Shown in pieces: positions 1-4,035 of a DNA stretch of 5,151 nt (position 1 is the stretch's first letter; each line of letters opens with the position of its first letter). The DNA is from Phycisphaerales bacterium. Lineage in GTDB: Bacteria; Planctomycetota; Phycisphaerae; Phycisphaerales; SM1A02. Position numbers and translations under genes: made by a program. The notes beneath the pieces are model-generated. The model saw only the letters and a program-made list of their open reading frames with translations, did not search any database and was not told the origin of the DNA. The stretch spans positions 1 through 5,151 of the forward strand of contig SLJD01000029.1 of NCBI GenBank assembly GCA_007135295.1, given 5' to 3'.

Positions 1-56
1 AGTTCGCTGGTCAGGCCGTCGACGAGGGCGGGTTCAGCATTCTTGCGCTCAGCCAT
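1..56 (-). CDS. Unidentified protein, N-terminal fragment (runs off left edge)
   Basis: The minus strand has an ATG at 56-54 preceded by a near-perfect Shine-Dalgarno AAGGAG (complement of 63-68) with a 6-base spacer, so the start is well supported. Eighteen complete codons are visible, reading MAERKNAEPALVDGLTSE, and the frame is still open at the window edge. The visible residues are hydrophilic and show no signal peptide. They are too few to assign a family. The gene lies downstream of asnS on the same strand after about 300 bases, so it probably has its own promoter, but read-through from asnS cannot be excluded. Confidence 0.6.
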   Translation of the reverse strand, partial: MAERKNAEPALVDGLTSE

Positions 57-355
57 GGCGATCTCCTTGATTCAGTCACCGGATACAAAGCTCGCCATGT
101 TGTACCATCATGCAGGCAGGGGGTTGCGCGATTGTTCAGAGATTCCACGTGATTCTTCGCGTTGAAGTCATTCGCCATGCACCCGGCCAACGAAGACGGG
201 TTGGTGCCGGCGTCTTGCACCGACTTCGAGTTGTCCGCATCCGAACACCACGCAAAGTTGCCTCCGGCAACCGAGCCGACATCTTAAACGTAGGTGACGG
301 CCATCCAGTGCCTCCGAGAGACGTCCCATCATCACGCACCGCGTCGCTCGCCCGC
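57..355. other. Intergenic region downstream of asnS, no supported gene
   Basis: These 299 bases separate the asnS stop from the next minus-strand start. I see no tRNA-like arms, no hairpin followed by a T tract, and no clear sigma-70 promoter. The composition is visibly less GC-rich than in the flanking genes, especially at 60-180. One minus-strand frame is open from the TAA at 286-284 down to about 11. It looks somewhat protein-like in its first two thirds (see findings), but it has no ribosome binding site and overlaps the well-supported start at 56, so it is not called as a gene. The Shine-Dalgarno at 63-68 belongs to the left-edge gene. Confidence 0.5.
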
Positions 356-1777
356 TCAGAACGCCGCGTTGCCCGGCGTCCGCGGAAACGGGATGACGTC
401 ACGCACGTTGCCCATGCCCGTGGCGTAGATGATGGTCCGCTCGAACCCCAGGCCGAAGCCCGCGTGCGGCACGGTGCCGTACCGCCGCAGATCGCGGTAC
501 CACCAGTAATCTTCCTTCGCGAGGCCCATCTCGTCGATGCGCCGATCGAGCACGTCCAGCCGCTCCTCGCGCTGCGCCCCGCCGATGATCTCCCCGATCC
601 CCGGCGCGAGCACGTCCATCGCAGCAACGGTTCTCTCATCATCATTGAGGCGCATGTAGAACGCCTTGATGTCCTTCGGATAGTTCACGACGACGATCGG
701 CCGGCCGACGTGCTGCTCGGTCAGGTACCGCTCATGCTCGGACTGCAGGTCGCTGCCCCACTCGACCGGAAACTCGAACTTCACGCCGTTCGACGCCGCC
801 TTCTGCAGAACCTCGATCGCCTCGGTGTACTCCATCCGCTCGAAACTCGAATCGATGAACTGCTCCAGCCGCGTCACGCACTGCTTGTCAATACGCTGGG
901 CAAAGAACGCCATGTCATCCGCCCGCTCATCGAGCAGCGTCCGGAAGATCGACTTCAGAAAATCCTCCGCGAGGTCCGCGTTGTCGTGCAGGTCGGCAAA
1001 GGCGACCTCCGGCTCGATCATCCAGAACTCGGACAGATGCCGGCTCGTGTTCGAGTTCTCCGCCCGGAACGTCGGCCCGAACGTGTAGACCTTGCTCAGC
1101 GCCAGGCAGTACGTCTCGACGTTCAACTGCCCCGAAACCGTCAGGTGCGCTTCGCGGCCGAAGAAGTCCTCGCCATAGTCAACCGCCCCCTGTTCATTGC
1201 GCGGCAGGTTCGCCAGGTCCAGCGTCGAGACGCGGAACATTTCCCCCGCCCCTTCCGCGTCGCTTGCGGTGATAATCGGCGTGTGAACCCAGAAGAATTC
1301 GTTCTGATCGAAATACCGGTGAATCGCCTGCGAGAGCGTGTGCCGGACCCGCGCGATCGCGCCGAACGTGTTCGTCCGCGGCCGGAGATGCGCCACCTCG
1401 CGCAGGTACTCGAACGAATGCCGCTTCGCCGCCACCGGGTACGTGTCCGGATCATCGACCCAGCCGAGGACCTCAATGGCGTCCGCCTGGATCTCGACAC
1501 TCTGGCCCTTGCCCTGCGATTCGACGAGCCGGCCGCGGGCGATGATCGAGCACCCCGTCGTCAGCCGGGCGACGTCGGACTCGTAGTTCTCCAGCGTGTT
1601 CGGCGCGACGACCTGGATCGGATCAAAGCACGAACCGTCATGGACGTTGATGAACGACAGCCCCGCCTTCGAATCCCGCCGGGTGCGAACCCACCCCCGC
1701 ACCATCACCTCGGCCGGCGGGGCCACTTGGCCACTGAGAATCCGGGAAATCGAAATGGAATCGGTCATCACGGTCAT
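356..1777 (-). CDS. asnS: Asparaginyl-tRNA synthetase (class IIb)
   Basis: The product charges tRNA-Asn with asparagine using ATP, in the cytoplasm. It has 473 residues, close to the usual bacterial length of about 465. An N-terminal OB-fold anticodon-binding domain (about 23-105) contains VMVRGWVRTRR. The class II catalytic core follows. The motif 1 region is about 134-178, ending in HTPIITASDAEGAGE. SGQLNVETY lies at 215-223. Motif 2 carries the FRAE signature at 237-240, followed by NSNTSRHLSEF. A PGIGEIIGGAQREER stretch is at 392-406. Motif 3 is GFGLGFER at 440-447, with the ATP-binding arginine. The protein ends RDVIPFPRTPGNAAF, the typical AsnRS tail; the absence of an AspRS GAD insertion also favours AsnRS. 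The ATG at 1777 was chosen because AGGAG (complement of 1784-1788) sits 6 bases upstream. The frame continues to 1909 without a stop, but the extra 44 residues do not look like AsnRS. A second in-frame ATG lies three codons in, at 1768. Confidence 0.97.
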   Translation of the reverse strand: MTVMTDSISISRILSGQVAPPAEVMVRGWVRTRRDSKAGLSFINVHDGSCFDPIQVVAPNTLENYESDVARLTTGCSIIARGRLVESQGKGQSVEIQADAIEVLGWVDDPDTYPVAAKRHSFEYLREVAHLRPRTNTFGAIARVRHTLSQAIHRYFDQNEFFWVHTPIITASDAEGAGEMFRVSTLDLANLPRNEQGAVDYGEDFFGREAHLTVSGQLNVETYCLALSKVYTFGPTFRAENSNTSRHLSEFWMIEPEVAFADLHDNADLAEDFLKSIFRTLLDERADDMAFFAQRIDKQCVTRLEQFIDSSFERMEYTEAIEVLQKAASNGVKFEFPVEWGSDLQSEHERYLTEQHVGRPIVVVNYPKDIKAFYMRLNDDERTVAAMDVLAPGIGEIIGGAQREERLDVLDRRIDEMGLAKEDYWWYRDLRRYGTVPHAGFGLGFERTIIYATGMGNVRDVIPFPRTPGNAAF

Positions 1778-1841
1778 GCTGAACTCCTGCCAAAGAACCC
1801 CCCGGTAGACGTTGCGCAAAATCCCGAAAAGAAGCCCGCCC

Positions 1842-1858
1842 CCCGGCTGGCAGCCGGG
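1842..1858. repeat. Perfect 17-base palindrome upstream of asnS
   Basis: CCCGGCTG (1842-1849) and CAGCCGGG (1851-1858) are exact inverted repeats around a single central base. As RNA it can fold as a 6-bp GC stem with a 5-base loop. It lies 65 bases upstream of the asnS ATG, so it may be an operator or a leader hairpin. Read toward asnS it is followed by a G run and then CTTCTTTTC, which is only weakly terminator-like. It could equally be one copy of a dispersed palindromic element; one window cannot show this. Confidence 0.55.
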
Positions 1859-1917
1859 ACCATCGTCCACCCGCCGACAAGCCGCGGGGCGCTCCGGACC
1901 CCAACCCATTGCGAAAC

Positions 1918-2068
1918 ATCTTTCCGCGACCTCTTTCCGGCCTCTTCCGGAGCTTCTTTCGAGGCTTCTTGCCGGGGCTTTTTCCAGGGACTACTTCCGG
2001 GGACTACTTCCGGGGACTTTTTCCGGGGGCTACTTCCGGGGGCTACTTCCGGGGGCTACTTCCGGGGG
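1918..2068. repeat. Tandem repeat, 13-base unit CTACTTCCGGGGG, eight clear copies plus degenerate ones
   Basis: Eight contiguous 13-base units begin at 1965, 1978, 1991, 2004, 2017, 2030, 2043 and 2056. The last three (2030-2068) are identical, and the unit at 2017 differs only by TTT for TAC. The units at 1991 and 2004 are identical to each other and end in GGGGA. The two leftmost, at 1965 and 1978, are more diverged. Left of 1965 come about four looser copies of 11-12 bases (ATCTTTCCGCGA, CCTCTTCCGGAG, CTTCTTTCGAGG and similar) back to about 1918. The shared core is CTTYYTTCCGG-like. The gradient from degenerate to identical suggests recent expansion at the right-hand end. The unit length is not a multiple of three, so a conserved coding repeat is unlikely. 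The array lies 140-290 bases upstream of asnS. Confidence 0.85.
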
Positions 2069-2345
2069 AAGCATTCAGGTGAACGCGGAGTATTGACCCG
2101 CCGGCCTGATCTGGCAAGCACCCCCGTTCGTCGCCGGCTGCCACCACCGCAATCATCCATCGCACCTCCGCTGCCGCACGCCCTGCTGATTCATGCGACG
2201 CCCGCGACGGCCGGGGGAACGGCCCGCGGAACGACCGGGAGACCGCCGGGGCACCGCCGCCGATCGCCCCGGGCCGCCAATCTGGCAGGCGTGAGGCCGA
2301 CATCGCCCCGGACTGTCAGCATGCGAACCGGTTGGACCGCGGCAC

Positions 2346-2382
2346 TTTTTTACGCAAGCCCCTGATTTTCAGCATGTTATGA
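2346..2382 (+). promoter_or_regulatory. AT-rich island, weak candidate promoter for the rightward genes
   Basis: In otherwise very GC-rich DNA this stretch has a run of six T (2346-2351), GATTTTC (2364-2370) and TGTTAT (2375-2380). The last matches four of six positions of a sigma-70 -10 box. The best-placed -35 box is poor. The island lies about 90 bases upstream of the receiver-like gene, the first of the rightward genes, which makes it the most plausible promoter site in the gap. The call rests on composition and position only. Confidence 0.25.
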
Positions 2383-2472
2383 CGGCCTTCCGCGTCACCG
2401 GCCCGGCACGGCAATTGCCACACCACTGCTCACGACGGCTGGAGTGCTCCCCCGGACCCCCGGAATCCCCCA

Positions 2473-2991
2473 ATGATCGTGCGCGAGGACCAACCCATCT
2501 CCGGCGTCCGCAACACCGACGCCCACCGTTCCGATCGCGACGAGCGGCCGGAGCGGCTGTCGCTGCTGCTCTCGTCGACGCGGAGCTGGCACGACGGCCA
2601 CGTCGTCGACATGCTTCCCCCGCTGCTCGAGCCGATGGGCATCGGCTGCGTCACCGCCGGGTCGGCTGACGAAGCGGCCGAGGTCATTGGCCGCCAGGAC
2701 ATCCACATCGCCATCGTCGACCTCGCCATGCCCCTCAGCCGCGACGACCAGCACACGCCCGGCGGCCCGCGGATTCTCCAGCTTCTCCGCCGGCTCGATC
2801 AGCCGCCGCCGACCGTCGTCGTCCGCCCGCCCCAGGCGACGCAGCGTGAGAACGTCCGCGGCCTGACCGACGCCCTGCGCGAAGGCGCCTTTGCCGTCCT
2901 CGACCGGCCCGTTCACTGGGAAACCATTCTCCAAACCCTGCGGCGGCTCGTCCGCCGCCATTACGCCGGCCACTGGCCGGAAACCTCATGA
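2473..2991 (+). CDS. Stand-alone receiver-like (CheY-fold) protein with degenerate active site
   Basis: The product has 172 residues and resembles a single response-regulator receiver domain without an output domain. About 28 hydrophilic residues precede the domain. The likely first strand is LSLLL at 29-33. IHIAIVDLAMP at 77-87 matches the receiver pattern around the phospho-acceptor aspartate, here D83. The final helix and loop pattern is DALREGAFAVLDRPV at 133-147. Departures from the canonical site are clear. The acidic pair after strand 1 appears to be Ser34-Ser35. The Thr/Ser position after strand 4 is occupied by VRPP (115-120). The usual KP is RP (Arg145). An insertion, LSRDDQHTPGGP, follows D83. 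A phosphorylation-independent role is therefore plausible. No good Shine-Dalgarno precedes the ATG, so the start is less certain than the frame. The gene ends 82 bases before groES in the same direction and may be co-transcribed with it. Confidence 0.72.
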   Translation: MIVREDQPISGVRNTDAHRSDRDERPERLSLLLSSTRSWHDGHVVDMLPPLLEPMGIGCVTAGSADEAAEVIGRQDIHIAIVDLAMPLSRDDQHTPGGPRILQLLRRLDQPPPTVVVRPPQATQRENVRGLTDALREGAFAVLDRPVHWETILQTLRRLVRRHYAGHWPETS

Positions 2992-3004
2992 CGTCACCCC
3001 GTCC

Positions 3005-3020
3005 GGCGGCCGCTGCCGCC
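3005..3020 (+). other. GC hairpin between the receiver-like gene and groES
   Basis: GGCGGC (3005-3010) and GCCGCC (3015-3020) form a perfect 6-bp stem with a 4-base loop. It is followed directly by an overlapping palindrome CCCGGCCGGG (3019-3028). No T tract follows, so it is not a classic intrinsic terminator. It lies 14 bases after the upstream stop and could be a weak terminator, an mRNA processing boundary, or simply a product of high GC. Confidence 0.35.
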
Positions 3021-3073
3021 CGGCCGGGCTCACACACGACCCATCAGTTCAACAGATCAGGAGAACTCGTCCC

Positions 3074-3394
3074 ATGGCAACGGCTACGAAACCCAAATCG
3101 TCCACCAAGCTCCGCCCGCTCGGCGACAAGGTCCTCATCAAACGCGCCGAGGCCCGCGAGCAGACCGACGCCGGCATCTTCCTGCCCGAGTCCGCCAAGG
3201 ACAAGCCCAAGGAAGGCACCGTCATCGCGGTCGGCAACGGCAAACTCAACCGCGAAACCGGCGAGTTCATCCCCTTTACCGTCAAGGCCGGCGACCGCGT
3301 GATCTTCACCTCCTACGCCGGCACCGACGTGACCATCGACGACGAGGAATACCTCATCATGACCGAGGACGACATTCTCGGCATCGTCGACTGA
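3074..3394 (+). CDS. groES: Co-chaperonin GroES (Cpn10)
   Basis: The product is the 10-kDa lid subunit, which forms a heptameric ring capping GroEL during ATP-driven folding in the cytoplasm. It has 106 residues against about 97 in E. coli; the excess is mainly a lysine-rich N-terminal extension (MATATKPKSSTK). The core begins LRPLGDKVLIKR (13-24). The mobile loop spans about 26-48, with TDAGIFLP at 31-38, so the hydrophobic tripeptide that contacts GroEL is Ile35-Phe36-Leu37. Its first glycine is replaced by Ala33 (usual form GGIVLP). The roof-loop region with GNGKLNRETGEF follows at about 54-65, then KAGDRVIF and the C-terminal YLIMTEDDILGIVD. The start at 3074 is supported by AGGAG at 3059-3063, 10 bases upstream, and by the family length. 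An in-frame extension to 2891 overlaps the upstream gene and is unlikely. groEL follows, but only after two small genes. Confidence 0.97.
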   Translation: MATATKPKSSTKLRPLGDKVLIKRAEAREQTDAGIFLPESAKDKPKEGTVIAVGNGKLNRETGEFIPFTVKAGDRVIFTSYAGTDVTIDDEEYLIMTEDDILGIVD

Positions 3395-3409
3395 CCGGTT
3401 GTTGTTCCC

Positions 3410-3440
3410 GGCCGCTCGATCATCATTTCGATCAGCGGTC
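3410..3440 (+). other. Imperfect hairpin after groES
   Basis: Bases 3410-3416 pair with 3434-3440, including one G-T wobble, and 3418-3421 pair with 3430-3433. One C (3417) is bulged and the loop is 8 bases. It begins 16 bases after the groES stop and has no following T tract. It could mark the 3' end of a processed groES message or reduce read-through into the downstream genes. Evidence is the pairing alone. Confidence 0.35.
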
Positions 3441-3495
3441 CATCGGTGGCAGGCCGTACCGAATTCGAACCTCTTACGGAGAAGCAGCACATCCA

Positions 3496-3720
3496 ATGGA
3501 ACGTGGACCGCTGATCGGCATCCTGCGACAGATGAAAGACACCAGCCGGGAACTCAACCTCCTGCTCGTCGGCGAGGCGGACCCCGTCGAGATCCGCAAC
3601 GTCGTCGAAGTCGAGGAACTGTTCAGTTCCAACGGCATCAAGATCACCACCAAGCAGAATTACATCTGGCTCGACGCTTCCCACGTCTCCGCCGCCTACC
3701 AGGCGCGAGATGACCTTTGA
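3496..3720 (+). CDS. Small unrecognised protein between groES and groEL (first of a likely paralogous pair)
   Basis: I do not recognise this 74-residue protein. It has no signal peptide, membrane segment or cysteine. The predicted layout is an amphipathic helix (about 4-19, with LIGILRQMKDTSREL), then likely strands NLLLVG (21-26), VEIRNVVEV (31-39), GIKITTK (47-53) and NYIWLDASHV (55-64). Its C-terminal part aligns without gaps to the next gene's product, suggesting a tandem duplication. The ATG at 3496 is the only upstream start; its GGAG (3478-3481) is 14 bases away, an unusually long spacer. The gene starts 101 bases after groES. Its TGA (3718-3720) overlaps a possible TTG start of the next gene (3717-3719), so coupling is possible. 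Codon use matches the neighbours and supports a real gene. The position within the chaperonin cluster hints at a chaperone-related role, but no function can be read from the sequence. Confidence 0.8.
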   Translation: MERGPLIGILRQMKDTSRELNLLLVGEADPVEIRNVVEVEELFSSNGIKITTKQNYIWLDASHVSAAYQARDDL

Positions 3721-3746
3721 TCGTCACCGCAGACACGCGAGACCGT

Positions 3747-3956
3747 ATGACCATGACCCCCGAACAACTCCGCGAAGCGCTCGGCGAGCTCAACGGCCAG
3801 CGCGACCTGCGCTTCGAGTTCGACCACGCAGACGCCTGCACCATCACCAAGGCCCTGCTCATCCCCGCGGAGTCGGACAACATCGTCAAGGTCACCGACG
3901 GCTCGCACGTCTATTTCATCGACGCCGAGCGCGTCGCCTGGGTTGAGATCGGATAG
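3747..3956 (+). CDS. Small unrecognised protein directly upstream of groEL (second of the pair)
   Basis: I do not recognise this 69-residue protein. A helix TPEQLREALGELNG (4-17) is followed by likely strands RDLRFEFD (19-26), ACTITKALLI (30-39), NIVKVTD (45-51) and HVYFIDAERVAWVEI (54-68). A helix followed by four or five short strands is the outline of several small beta-barrel families, but I see no diagnostic motif. Residues 47-63 match residues 48-64 of the preceding gene's product. The start is uncertain. The ATG at 3747 is preferred, but an ATG two codons later (3753) and an upstream TTG at 3717, overlapping the previous stop, are alternatives (67 and 79 residues); none has a strong ribosome binding site. 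The single cysteine is Cys31. The TAG stop is 79 bases before groEL on the same strand, so one transcript with groEL is likely. Confidence 0.78.
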   Translation: MTMTPEQLREALGELNGQRDLRFEFDHADACTITKALLIPAESDNIVKVTDGSHVYFIDAERVAWVEIG

Positions 3957-3972
3957 CCGCCACCGCGGCGGC
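3956..3972 (+). other. GC hairpin immediately before groEL leader
   Basis: GCCGCC (3956-3961) pairs exactly with GGCGGC (3967-3972) around a 5-base loop. The stem begins at the last base of the preceding TAG stop codon. No T tract follows, so it is unlikely to terminate transcription. It may stabilise or delimit the groEL message. GC-rich DNA gives such stems by chance, hence the low confidence. Confidence 0.3.
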
Positions 3973-4035
3973 CCGCCCCGGTCGCACAACCATTCACAGA
4001 AGAAGAGCACACAGCTTCGAGAGGAAACGGAAACC

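Larger units (their letters stand above)
1778..2472. other. Long intergenic region between divergent asnS and the receiver-like gene
   Basis: These 695 bases hold no convincing gene. From left to right they contain the asnS leader with its ribosome binding site, a 17-base palindrome at 1842-1858, the tandem repeat at 1918-2068, and a GC-rich stretch at about 2100-2340. A short AT-rich island follows at 2346-2382. Open frames here are by-products of high GC and of the repeat, whose 13-base period rotates through all three frames. The 2100-2340 stretch has many short self-complementary GC segments, but I could not match it to RNase P, SRP, tmRNA or 6S RNA signatures. Confidence 0.6.

Noticed and set aside
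1778..1909. N-terminal extension of asnS to an upstream start at 1909
   Set aside because: The added 44 residues do not resemble an AsnRS N-terminus, and a good AGGAG sits 6 bases before the ATG at 1777, which gives the expected length.
1918..2068. CRISPR array
   Set aside because: Units are 12-13 bases and directly abutting, with no unique spacers.
2329..2351. Possible intrinsic terminator (CGGT-TGG-ACCG followed by six T)
   Set aside because: The stem is only 4 bp with a 3-base loop and lies 6 bases from the T run. No plus-strand gene ends nearby.
110..2365. A 751-codon open frame on the plus strand across asnS and the upstream repeat region
   Set aside because: It is antisense to a clear asnS gene with all class II motifs. 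Its product is arginine/proline-rich, has no recognisable domain and continues through the tandem repeat. Long antisense frames are expected in GC-rich DNA.
2423..2450. Possible CIRCE element (CCACTGCTC ... GAGTGCTCC)
   Set aside because: The right half matches seven of nine bases, but the left half matches only about four, and the spacer is 10 rather than 9.
2395..2973. A 192-codon minus-strand frame opposite the receiver-like gene
   Set aside because: The plus-strand product carries recognisable receiver features and runs with groES, while the opposite frame is low-complexity (A/G/D/R-rich) with no family resemblance.
3463..3471. TTCGAA resembling a tRNA T loop
   Set aside because: The flanking bases do not form a 5-bp T stem, and no acceptor or anticodon arm is present.
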